Origin: Acidobacteriota bacterium
Lineage (GTDB): Bacteria > Acidobacteriota > Blastocatellia > RBC074
Assembly: GCA_013140935.1 (NCBI GenBank)
Contig: JABFSD010001112.1
Span: 1-5,955, forward strand
Reading direction: 5' to 3'
DNA length: 5,955 nucleotides
Part shown: one piece after another, positions 1 through 5,786 of the stretch
Position numbering within the stretch: position 1 is the stretch's first letter
Layout: the number at the start of each line of letters is the position of its first letter
Made by a program: the position numbers and the translations under genes
Notes under the pieces: generated by a model
The model's database searches: none
The model's input: the letters and a program-made list of their open reading frames with translations, nothing else
What the model was told of the DNA's origin: nothing

Positions 1-2
1 AG

Positions 3-1283
3 GGTTTCTCAGAACGCATGACGACTGCGCCGTTTGCGCCGCTCGGACAAAAGTTTTATGTGAAATCGAAATACGCGACTTCGATTGCTTCGCCTTCGAC
101 GATGGCGATTGACCCGACGGCGACTGCGGCGGCAACGACGAAAATTCCGATGCGGCGGCAATACCGTGCCGAAAATCAGGAAGGCGCGAACCGTGACGAC
201 GGACAAATGATTCATCCGCTCTATGCTTATCTTTACGGCACTGACCGCGAAGAGGGCTTGATCGTGATGGGCAACGATTTAGACGACAAAGATAACGGGC
301 CGGGTGTGGCTACGTTGTTGGATGGCGACCCGAACAACAACTTCATCAAACGTGCGCTGGCGTGGAATCCGAACGGCTTGCTCAAAGGCGCTAACAAAAT
401 CGTCATCGCGGGCACGCACGCTTACATCACCTGCGAACGCGGCCTCGTGATCGTCAACATCAACGATCCACTCAAACCGGTAGCCGTTGCGACGATTCCG
501 CTCAAAGGCGCGAAAGCCGTGCAGGTGCAATTCCGCTATGCGTTCGTGTGCGACGAAGAAGGCGTCCGCGTCGTAGATGTCACCAACCCCGCGAAAGCGC
601 GTCTCTTGCCCGAAGCCGTCGTCAAGCTCGCCGAAGCGCGCAGCATTTATCTCGTACGCACTTATGCTTACGTCGCCGCGGGCAAACAGGGCTTGGCGAT
701 CATTGACATCGAACAGCCCGAACATCCGCGCCTCGATCAAACTTATAACGCCGAAGGCGAAATCAAAGACGCACACGACGTGAAAGTCGGAATGACATAC
801 GTGAGCTTGTTTGCTTACATCGCCGACGGATTGAACGGCTTGCAAATCGTGCAACTGACTTCGCCTGAAACTACGCCGGGCAATTATGGATTTTCGCCGC
901 GCGTGACGCCGCACTTGATTGCCCACGCACACACGGTGGGCGAAGCCCTAGCCGTATCAGAAGGTCTCGACCGCGACCGCGCCATTGACGAAAGCGGCAA
1001 TCAACTGGCTGTGTTCGGACGACGCGGCGCGCGTCCGTTTAACTTTGATGAAATGATGCGGCTGTTTATGAACAAGGCTACGGGCGCGTTGTGGACGGTG
1101 CCCGAAATCAATGACCGCGATTTGAAAAACAATAAAGACATTCGCGCAAAGTATGGCGCTCCGCGTGGGGTGGCGAATGACAAAGCGATGGTGAATAAGT
1201 CTTCGCTCTGGCCTTATGGCTTGCCGTTGCTTGGACTATTGGCATTGTTGCGCAAACGTCAGCGGAAAGGAGGCGAGCGATGA
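3..1283 (+). CDS. LVIVD-repeat protein, C-terminal part (5' end outside window)
   Basis: The frame is open to the left edge with no stop before the first ATG at 18, and no ribosome binding site is visible there, so this is probably the C-terminal part of a longer protein. Numbering from that ATG, beta-propeller-like LVIVD units are seen near residues 68-86, 134-151, 174-191, 216-234 and 265-283. Each has the pattern aromatic-Ala-hydrophobic, a short gap, Gly-Leu-x-Ile-Val-(Asp/Asn), then Pro, as in [12 protein letters not shown] and [13 protein letters not shown] charged region follows, then a hydrophobic stretch around 398-411 and a basic tail (LRKRQRK), consistent with a C-terminal membrane anchor or sorting signal. 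LVIVD proteins are predicted extracellular or periplasmic propellers and often accompany multiheme cytochromes; their biochemical role is not settled. The stop overlaps the next start (ATGA), so translation is probably coupled. No CxxCH motif occurs in the visible part. Family call is firm; function is inferred. Confidence 0.85.
   Translation, partial: GFSERMTTAPFAPLGQKFYVKSKYATSIASPSTMAIDPTATAAATTKIPMRRQYRAENQEGANRDDGQMIHPLYAYLYGTDREEGLIVMGNDLDDKDNGPGVATLLDGDPNNNFIKRALAWNPNGLLKGANKIVIAGTHAYITCERGLVIVNINDPLKPVAVATIPLKGAKAVQVQFRYAFVCDEEGVRVVDVTNPAKARLLPEAVVKLAEARSIYLVRTYAYVAAGKQGLAIIDIEQPEHPRLDQTYNAEGEIKDAHDVKVGMTYVSLFAYIADGLNGLQIVQLTSPETTPGNYGFSPRVTPHLIAHAHTVGEALAVSEGLDRDRAIDESGNQLAVFGRRGARPFNFDEMMRLFMNKATGALWTVPEINDRDLKNNKDIRAKYGAPRGVANDKAMVNKSSLWPYGLPLLGLLALLRKRQRKGGER
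1266..1273 (+). promoter_or_regulatory. Strong ribosome binding site for the tetraheme cytochrome
   Basis: AAAGGAGG lies six bases before the ATG at 1280, inside the end of the LVIVD gene. It fixes the start of the tetraheme cytochrome and, with the ATGA overlap, supports translational coupling. Confidence 0.85.
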
Positions 1284-1771
1284 GGGCGAAGCTAATCATT
1301 ATCAGTTTGTTTTTGTTCGCCATGCTTTCGCCCGTAGCACAACGAGCGTGGCAACAAGACGCGAGCATTATCACGCTCAACGTCAAAGGCGCGCGCGAAC
1401 GCGGCGCGGTCAAGTTCGATCATCAGGCGCATCAAGGCCGCCTCAACCCCGATGCGACGTGGCCTTACAAAGCGAGCGCGACGGCTTCCTGTTCGGGCTG
1501 CCATCATTCGTCTAACGAAGTCGGCCTGCCCCAACTCTGGCAATGCACCGTCTGCCATCGCACCGCAGGCGGCGGCGAAGGCAAATACGTCAATCAACGT
1601 TGCGGCAAGGGCTGCGACACGGCGGGCAATCCGAAAAATTGCGATTGCGACGAGCTATATTTTGAACGAGCGTTTCATGACAGTTGCATCGGCTGCCATC
1701 GGGCTACGAATGAGCAAAAACAAAATCTGCTCGCGCCGGTGAGTTGTAGCGGATGCCACGCGAGCAAGTGA
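1280..1771 (+). CDS. Secreted tetraheme class III-type cytochrome c
   Basis: A 163-residue protein with an N-terminal signal peptide ([20 protein letters not shown], cleavage probably shortly after) and four covalent heme sites: CSGCH at 71-75, CTVCH at 89-93, CIGCH at 136-140 and CSGCH at 156-160. Histidines at 48, 51, 76 and 133 are candidate distal ligands; the FDHQAH element at 46-51 and the AFHDSC element are typical of cytochrome c3/c7-like (class III) folds with bis-His hemes. It should be periplasmic or exported and carry electrons among the neighbouring multiheme proteins. Start chosen for the strong ribosome binding site and the four-base overlap with the LVIVD gene. Odd feature: four extra cysteines outside heme motifs at 108, 112, 121 and 123 (CGKGC then CDC). 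A diverged copy of its last 34 codons lies downstream at 2712-2819. Redox partner and direction of electron flow cannot be told from sequence. Confidence 0.9.
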   Translation: MRAKLIIISLFLFAMLSPVAQRAWQQDASIITLNVKGARERGAVKFDHQAHQGRLNPDATWPYKASATASCSGCHHSSNEVGLPQLWQCTVCHRTAGGGEGKYVNQRCGKGCDTAGNPKNCDCDELYFERAFHDSCIGCHRATNEQKQNLLAPVSCSGCHASK

Positions 1772-1777
1772 CACAAC

Positions 1778-1849
1778 GTAGCGCGGACTTCAGTCTGCGT
1801 CCGTAGCGTGGACTTCAGTCTGCGTCCGTAGCGTGGACTTTAGTCCGCG
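1778..1849 (+). repeat. Three direct REP units, 25-bp period
   Basis: Three 22-nt units start at 1778, 1803 and 1828, exactly 25 bp apart. Each has a 5' GTAG head, four bases, then an imperfect palindrome with core GACTTCAGTC (first two) or GACTTTAGTC (third). A GTAG-type tetranucleotide followed by an imperfect palindrome is the known layout of REP sequences acted on by RAYT transposases, and such a gene follows at 1959. The array begins seven bases after the stop of the tetraheme cytochrome, so hairpins in the mRNA could affect 3' end stability or read-through; that is inference. Confidence 0.9.
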
Positions 1850-1922
1850 CGTGACTCAAACAGCGAACATTGGTTTTAACGCAGGTCTTTTCAAATACGC
1901 GCGGACTAAAGTCCACGCTACG
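1827..1922. repeat. Perfect 26-bp inverted repeat formed by opposed REPs
   Basis: Bases 1827-1852 and 1897-1922 are exact reverse complements (26 bp), made of the last + oriented REP and the first inverted REP, with a 44-base loop between. This BIME-like arrangement could fold as a long hairpin in DNA or RNA just upstream of the transposase gene. The loop holds no recognisable gene. Confidence 0.85.
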
Positions 1923-1946
1923 ACCACAGACTGAAGTCTGTGCTAC
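1900..1946 (-). repeat. Two inverted REP units upstream of the RAYT gene
   Basis: Units at 1900-1921 and 1925-1946 read on the - strand as GTAG heads followed by the GACTTTAGTC and GACTTCAGTC cores, again on a 25-bp period. The second unit ends only 12 bases before the ATG of the transposase gene at 1959, so a hairpin here may limit its expression. Confidence 0.88.
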
Positions 1947-1948
1947 GT

Positions 1949-1952
1949 GGAG
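1949..1952 (+). promoter_or_regulatory. Ribosome binding site deciding the RAYT start
   Basis: GGAG sits six bases before the ATG at 1959. The alternative in-frame GTG at 1947 abuts the REP and has no ribosome binding site of its own, so the ATG is preferred. Confidence 0.6.
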
Positions 1953-1958
1953 CAGCCT

Positions 1959-2648
1959 ATGGACGACATCTTTTACAAGCGAAACTTGCCCCACTGGCAG
2001 CCGCCGGGAGCTAACATTTTCCTTACCTGGAATTTGGATGGCGCTCTTCCCAAAGCGGCGCGAGAACGGTTGATCGAGAACCGCAAGTTGTTGGAAAGAG
2101 AAATTGCCCGCGCTGAAGAAACCCAGGAGGCCAGGATGTTGCGTCATTACAAACAACAGTTTGCCGTTTATGACGCCATTCTCGATAAAGCAGAGGAAGG
2201 CCCGCTTTGGTTGAAGGAAAAAGCCATTGCCGATTTGGTGCAGGAAACATTGCTCTCGAAATATGCTGAACTGTATACGTTGTGGGCTTATGTCGTGATG
2301 GCTAACCACGTACACGTTTTGTTGCAACCCAAAGTGCTGTCGGAGAAAACAGATAAAGCTGGTTTGACAGATAAAGATTACGTGAAGCTCTCTAAGATTA
2401 CGCAATCGCTAAAAGGTTATTCCTCGTTGGAGGCGAATAAGATTTTGCAACGAACGGGGAAAACGTTTTGGCAAACGGAATCTTACGACCATTGGTCGCG
2501 CGACGCGGCGGAGTTCAATCGCATTGTGAAATACGTTGAGAACAATCCAGTGAAAGCTGGCTTGGTCGAAAAGCCTGAAGATTGGTGCTGGTCTTCAGCG
2601 GCAGAACGGCAGCGAAGAGGCTTGGAAAAAATCAGTGCGTTGACATGA
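1959..2648 (+). CDS. REP-associated tyrosine transposase (RAYT, Y1/HUH family)
   Basis: A 229-residue protein of the Y1 transposase superfamily (IS200/IS605-like), apparently intact. N-terminal residues 8-30 (RNLPHWQPPGANIFLTWNLD) match the opening strand region of RAYTs. The metal-binding HUH motif is HVH at 117-119 within MANHVHVLL. The catalytic tyrosine is Y176 in the typical ESYDH context before SRD. The C-terminal family signatures ENNPVKAGLV (194-203) and DWCWSSA (208-214) are present. RAYTs nick single-stranded DNA at REP sequences and are thought to spread them; here the gene is flanked on both sides by REPs with GTAG heads, so it is probably their cognate enzyme. An in-frame GTG at 1947 is a possible alternative start. 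It sits between the tetraheme gene and its truncated duplicate. No sign of frameshift or loss of active-site residues. Whether it is expressed is unknown. Confidence 0.93.
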   Translation: MDDIFYKRNLPHWQPPGANIFLTWNLDGALPKAARERLIENRKLLEREIARAEETQEARMLRHYKQQFAVYDAILDKAEEGPLWLKEKAIADLVQETLLSKYAELYTLWAYVVMANHVHVLLQPKVLSEKTDKAGLTDKDYVKLSKITQSLKGYSSLEANKILQRTGKTFWQTESYDHWSRDAAEFNRIVKYVENNPVKAGLVEKPEDWCWSSAAERQRRGLEKISALT

Positions 2649-2659
2649 TGAGACTATCG

Positions 2660-2706
2660 CGCGGACTAAAGTCCACGCTACGGGCGCAGACTGAAGTCCG
2701 CGCTAC
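2660..2706 (-). repeat. Two inverted REP units downstream of the RAYT gene
   Basis: Units at 2660-2681 and 2685-2706 (GTAG heads on the - strand, 25-bp period) lie 11 bases after the transposase stop. Bases 2658-2682 are identical to 1898-1922, so the gene is flanked by perfect 25-bp direct repeats within a longer, near-identical two-REP block on each side. The array ends six bases before the truncated cytochrome copy. Confidence 0.9.
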
Positions 2707-2711
2707 GTTAG

Positions 2712-2819
2712 CGCGCCTTTCACGACAGTTGCATCGGCTGTCATCGCGCGACGAATGAGCAGAAACAGAATCTGCTTGCGCCGGTGAGTTGCAGCGGGTG
2801 TCACGCTTCAAAACAGTAG
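2712..2819 (+). pseudogene. 5'-truncated second copy of the tetraheme cytochrome gene
   Basis: In frame from 2712 the sequence encodes [11 protein letters not shown], then [14 protein letters not shown], then SCSGCHASK plus one extra Gln before TAG at 2817-2819. The 34 residues from Arg to Lys are identical to residues 130-163 of the upstream tetraheme cytochrome, including its last two heme sites. At DNA level about 15 of the 34 codons differ, every one silently. Homology stops at the edge of the REP array, where the frame meets a TAG at 2709-2711, and there is no start codon or signal peptide, so this is a remnant rather than a gene. The all-silent divergence means both copies evolved under protein-level selection before this one lost its 5' part. 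The simplest reading is a former tandem paralogue cut by the REP/RAYT rearrangement. Confidence 0.85.
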
Positions 2820-2860
2820 TCGAGGCTCATAGTATCAATTGACGTTATGTAACTTGAATC

Positions 2861-2865
2861 AGGAG
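2861..2865 (+). promoter_or_regulatory. Ribosome binding site for the unknown gene
   Basis: AGGAG lies 11 bases before the ATG at 2877, a rather long but usable spacing. It supports that start; no convincing promoter pair is visible in the 57 bases after the cytochrome remnant. Confidence 0.5.
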
Positions 2866-2876
2866 AAAGAAGTTAA

Positions 2877-3602
2877 ATGGCCAATGATGAACTGATGGTT
2901 AATGAAGAACTGAAGGATAAGCTGAAACCAACTGGAAGAGATTGGGCTCATACTGTAGTCAAAGCTGGCATTTCTTCTATTCCCATTGTAGGAGGAGCAG
3001 CAACGGAGTTGTTCTCAGCTATTGTTACCCCTCCTCTATCAAAGCGGCGCGATGAGTGGATTGAATCAATTGGTGAAGGGCTAAAACGACTTGAGGCTAA
3101 ATTCGAAGGATTTAAAGCTGAAGACCTGTCTCAAGACGAAATGTTTATCACAACGGTTATGCATGCAACACAGGCCGCTATTCGAAACCATCAGGAGGAT
3201 AAGAAAGAGGCGTTACGTAACGCCGTCTTGAATGCTGCCGTTAGAAGTGCACCAGAAGAAGACTTGCAACTTATATTTCTTAATTTTATTGACTCGTTAG
3301 CACCTTGGCACATTCGCATTCTCAGATTTTTTGAAAACCCTAGAGAGTGGGGCGAAAAGCATAATGTTAAATACCCAAATTGGAGTATGGGCAGTCCCGG
3401 CTCAGTGTTAGAGCACGCATTTGCTGAGCTTAGTGGGAGGCGAGAATTTTATGACCAGCTTGTGAGAGATTTGTCATCGAAAGGACTATTAGGAATAGAT
3501 TCACTGCATACGACGATGAGTGAGCAAGGAATGTTTGCATCTCGCACGACTGCAATGGGTAACCAGTTTATCAGGTACATTACATCACCTCTCAAAGACT
3601 AA
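2877..3602 (+). CDS. Hypothetical protein with glycine-rich hydrophobic N-terminal segment
   Basis: A 241-residue protein I cannot assign to a named family. No signal peptide and no CxxCH. Residues 27-50 form a hydrophobic, Gly-rich stretch (GISSIPIVGGAATELFSAIV) followed by PPLSKRRDEW, which may insert in or associate with a membrane. Residues 60-150 look mostly helical and charged. The C-terminus ends in TAMGNQFIRYITSP, like the winged-helix-type 'T-x-x-G-x-x-F-x-x-hydrophobic' endings of various cytosolic accessory proteins. The shape recalls widespread uncharacterised proteins and loosely the Abi-alpha/DUF4393 type, but this is weak. Codon and base use differ from the neighbours: line 3241-3300 counts 19 of 60 G/C against 35 of 60 at 4441-4500 in the octaheme gene. 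Together with its place just after a broken gene and a mobile element, this suggests horizontal acquisition. An electron-transfer role is unlikely; a defence or stress role is speculation. Confidence 0.8.
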   Translation: MANDELMVNEELKDKLKPTGRDWAHTVVKAGISSIPIVGGAATELFSAIVTPPLSKRRDEWIESIGEGLKRLEAKFEGFKAEDLSQDEMFITTVMHATQAAIRNHQEDKKEALRNAVLNAAVRSAPEEDLQLIFLNFIDSLAPWHIRILRFFENPREWGEKHNVKYPNWSMGSPGSVLEHAFAELSGRREFYDQLVRDLSSKGLLGIDSLHTTMSEQGMFASRTTAMGNQFIRYITSPLKD

Positions 3603-3666
3603 GGAGTGAATCTATTAAAGGCTCAACCTAATTGCTTGTAAGGCAGTCGTAAAGTGGCGGAATTTT

Positions 3667-4662
3667 ATGCGACAACTCAAAATCACATTGCTGTTATTAG
3701 CTTGTTTGGCATTGTTCGGCTTACGTGTGCAACAAACCGCGCAAGCTCAAAACACGCAACCCCCACGCAAGTTCGAACACGCCAAAGCAGGAAAAGATGG
3801 CAAGCAAGGACATCGTGATTTGGCGTGTTCGCAATGTCATGTGAGTTCTGACCAAGCGCCATTCACGGTGATCGGCAAACCTACGCCGAACTTGAAAGGC
3901 GCGCCGGTGACGCCATTTCCCGGACACGCGAGTTGCGTGCAATGCCATAACTTCGCGTTGATGGCGTTTTTGAAACCGAGCTATTGCGCCGTATGCCACG
4001 ATAAGAATCCGACTTCGGTGCAAGAGCCGGGCTTGTTCGAGGCGTTTCAGACCGCGCGCAACACAACGGATTTCGGCACCGATTTTTCCCACGTAGCCCA
4101 TCGCAAGCCCATCGCTAACGACGTACAAATCAGCGAACCGGCTTTGCGTTCGCCGATGTTGGCGCAAGCGAAACTGACGCCGGGCGCTTCGTTGTTGTGC
4201 AACGATTGCCACATTCAAAAACCGTTTGTCGCCAATCAGGCTGAGTTCGGCATCGAGTCGGGACACGCGACTTGTTACACCTGTCATTTGGCGAAGCCTG
4301 CGGATGCTCCGGCGGATTTCCCCGACCGCAACGATTGCAAGGGCTGTCACGTATTGCCGGACGCGAGCGGCGCGCGGCAACAAGCGCCGAACATTTTTCT
4401 CAACAGCAAGGTGTTGGACTTCCGTCACTTCGACCACGAATTCGATACGCGGTCGGTCAAGAAAGCCGTAGCCGCCATCGTCAAGCCGCGCGATTATCTG
4501 TGCGCCGAATGTCACAACGACGTAACCAACGCGCAAACGTTGAATGAGATCAAAGCCCCCGCGCGCAACGTCTGTGTGAGTTGCCACAACGAACGGCGAC
4601 AACCGGGTTTGCCCGATGCGTTGCGTGATGCCGTGTTGCGGACGTTGCGTGCGACACAATGA
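3667..4662 (+). CDS. Secreted octaheme cytochrome c built of c7-like modules
   Basis: A 331-residue exported protein. The signal peptide spans about 1-27, with hydrophobic core ITLLLLACLALFGL and an AQA cleavage site. Eight heme sites: CSQCH 54-58, CVQCH 90-94, CAVCH 107-111, CNDCH 178-182, CYTCH 203-207, CKGCH 224-228, CAECH 279-283 and CVSCH 303-307. They group as 3+3+2, each group opened by an F-x-H element (KFEH 35-38, DFSHVAH 139-145, DFRHFDH 251-257) supplying likely distal ligands, as in triheme cytochrome c7 modules. The third module has only two sites. It probably passes electrons through the periplasm between partners in this cluster. The ribosome binding site is weak (GGCGG, six bases before the ATG). 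It stands 64 bases after the AT-rich gene and 89 bases before the nonaheme lipoprotein gene. Cytochrome identity is certain; partners are inferred. Confidence 0.93.
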   Translation: MRQLKITLLLLACLALFGLRVQQTAQAQNTQPPRKFEHAKAGKDGKQGHRDLACSQCHVSSDQAPFTVIGKPTPNLKGAPVTPFPGHASCVQCHNFALMAFLKPSYCAVCHDKNPTSVQEPGLFEAFQTARNTTDFGTDFSHVAHRKPIANDVQISEPALRSPMLAQAKLTPGASLLCNDCHIQKPFVANQAEFGIESGHATCYTCHLAKPADAPADFPDRNDCKGCHVLPDASGARQQAPNIFLNSKVLDFRHFDHEFDTRSVKKAVAAIVKPRDYLCAECHNDVTNAQTLNEIKAPARNVCVSCHNERRQPGLPDALRDAVLRTLRATQ

Positions 4663-4675
4663 AAAGGCTTGAGAC

Positions 4676-4726
4676 GTAGTGACGACTTTAGTCGTTCTGT
4701 CACAAGACGACTGAAGTCGTCACTAC
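4676..4726. repeat. Inverted pair of REP-like elements, second subtype
   Basis: A + unit (4676-4697) and an inverted unit (4705-4726) each have a GTAG head, four bases (TGAC) and a GACTTTAGTC or GACTTCAGTC core. The arms 4675-4695 and 4707-4727 are reverse complements with one mismatch and an 11-base loop, so a strong hairpin can form between the octaheme and nonaheme genes. Head and core match the REPs around the transposase, but the flanking stem bases differ (TGAC instead of CGTG or CGCG). It may stabilise or attenuate the mRNA; the lack of a clear T-run right after the stem argues against a simple terminator. Confidence 0.85.
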
Positions 4727-4740
4727 GAAAGCTTTTGCTC

Positions 4741-4745
4741 AGGAG
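4741..4745 (+). promoter_or_regulatory. Ribosome binding site for the nonaheme gene
   Basis: AGGAG lies six bases before the ATG at 4752 and favours that start over the in-frame ATG at 4764. Confidence 0.75.
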
Positions 4746-4751
4746 TAATTC

Positions 4752-5786
4752 ATGCAAGCTCGAATGAAACTTGTGCTTTTGTTTTTCGCTCTGTTGGCGT
4801 GCCTGTTGGCCTGTCGCAGTTCGGAACGCAACCTCGCGCCGAAGCCTGCGGCGACTCCGACGGGCGTGGCACAAGCTACGCCAAACCCTGACGAAGCCAC
4901 GGTCGTCACCGATCAACGCAAAGGTTTTTTCGATCATTCGCGCAAGGAACATCTCGTGAAACCCAATGGCCCAATTGAAAGTTGCGCCAGTTGCCACCAC
5001 CGCGACGCGGCTAAACCGATAGACGTGAAACTCAGTCAGCCCAATCGTCAAACCGCGACTTGGCTGCCCTTTCACGACGCTTGTACGCAATGCCACGCGA
5101 GCGAATCGTTTCAACAGACATCGAACAATACCTTGCAAAAGAGTCCGTTGTGCGCGGCTTGTCACAAGAACGGCATCACGCAAAACAATCAGGCGCAGCT
5201 TTTCGCTTATCCGGCGCGCAACAATGAATTCGGTCTCGCGGGCATCGCGGGCGAAATGAATGGCTTCTCGCATCGCACGCACACCGACAAAAGCAAGATG
5301 GGCGATGAAGCAGACAAAGCCAGTTGCCGCACCTGTCATCAATTCGAAGCGCGCGGCATCAAGGCGAGCTTCCCGCGCCACGAACAATGCTTTGCCTGCC
5401 ATACGCATCAGGCTGAACAGAAGCTGGGCGATTGCAACACGTGCCACGTCACTTCGGCGCAGGCAGTGAGTTTTGCGCGCGGGCCTGAACGTCCGTTGAA
5501 ACTTTTCAGCTTTCGCCACAGTCCGGCGCATTTGAAAGCTGCGAGTTGTGACCGTTGCCACCGCACCGTCGAACCCACGCATGTCAAAGCCGTAGACATC
5601 CTGCAAATTACTACCGGGCAAGGGCAGCGGCATTCGTCAGCGTGTTGGAGTTGCCACCAACAAGCAAAAGAACCCGTATGCACGAAATGCCACACGTCGC
5701 CGCCGGCTACGTTTCGGGCGCTGCTCAATTCACCTCAACGTGATGTCGCGTGGCATTCCGCTTTCTTCCTACTCAATCGCAATTAA
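4752..5786 (+). CDS. Nonaheme cytochrome c lipoprotein built of three triheme modules
   Basis: A 344-residue protein with a lipoprotein signal: a short basic start, a hydrophobic core and the lipobox LLAC at 18-21, so Cys21 should be acylated and the protein anchored to a membrane facing the periplasm or outside. A Pro/Ala/Thr-rich linker follows (about 28-50). Nine heme sites: CASCH 78-82, CTQCH 111-115, CAACH 134-138, CRTCH 192-196, CFACH 213-217, CNTCH 228-232, CDRCH 266-270, CWSCH 298-302 and CTKCH 310-314. They fall into three triheme modules, each opened by a His-bearing element (GFFDHSRKEH 58-67, GFSHRTH 171-177, FSFRHSPAH 252-260), much like tandem cytochrome c7 domains. With the octaheme and tetraheme proteins it probably forms an electron-transfer chain, this one fixed at a membrane surface. 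The residues after 320 hold no motif, and the 3' end overlaps the next reading frame. Family and localisation calls are strong; the terminal acceptor is unknown. Confidence 0.93.
   Translation: MQARMKLVLLFFALLACLLACRSSERNLAPKPAATPTGVAQATPNPDEATVVTDQRKGFFDHSRKEHLVKPNGPIESCASCHHRDAAKPIDVKLSQPNRQTATWLPFHDACTQCHASESFQQTSNNTLQKSPLCAACHKNGITQNNQAQLFAYPARNNEFGLAGIAGEMNGFSHRTHTDKSKMGDEADKASCRTCHQFEARGIKASFPRHEQCFACHTHQAEQKLGDCNTCHVTSAQAVSFARGPERPLKLFSFRHSPAHLKAASCDRCHRTVEPTHVKAVDILQITTGQGQRHSSACWSCHQQAKEPVCTKCHTSPPATFRALLNSPQRDVAWHSAFFLLNRN

Noticed and set aside
1778..1946. CRISPR array
   Set aside because: The 25-bp periodic units have 3-base spacers, palindromic cores and opposite orientations, which fits REPs and not CRISPR repeats.
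1815..2405. - strand reading frame opposite the transposase and REPs
   Set aside because: It runs through the REP palindromes and the HUH motif region of the true gene; no family match.
2839..2844. TTGACG as a -35 box for the unknown gene
   Set aside because: The matching -10 position falls in the ribosome binding site region (GGAGAA) and has no TATAAT-like sequence.
3600..3606. TAAGGAG over the stop of the unknown gene as a ribosome binding site for a small gene
   Set aside because: No suitable start with a sustained reading frame follows before the octaheme gene at 3667.
3721..4659. - strand reading frame of 312 codons opposite the octaheme gene
   Set aside because: Antisense shadow of a gene with eight CxxCH motifs and a signal peptide; no independent evidence.
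4662..4740. Rho-independent terminator after the octaheme gene
   Set aside because: The hairpin is strong but is explained by two opposed REP units, and no T-run follows the stem directly; TTTT appears only several bases later.
4512..5633. Long - strand reading frame (373 codons) opposite the octaheme and nonaheme genes
   Set aside because: It mirrors the codon structure of two certain cytochrome genes, has no recognisable motif, and its predicted protein is Arg-rich and low in plausibility.
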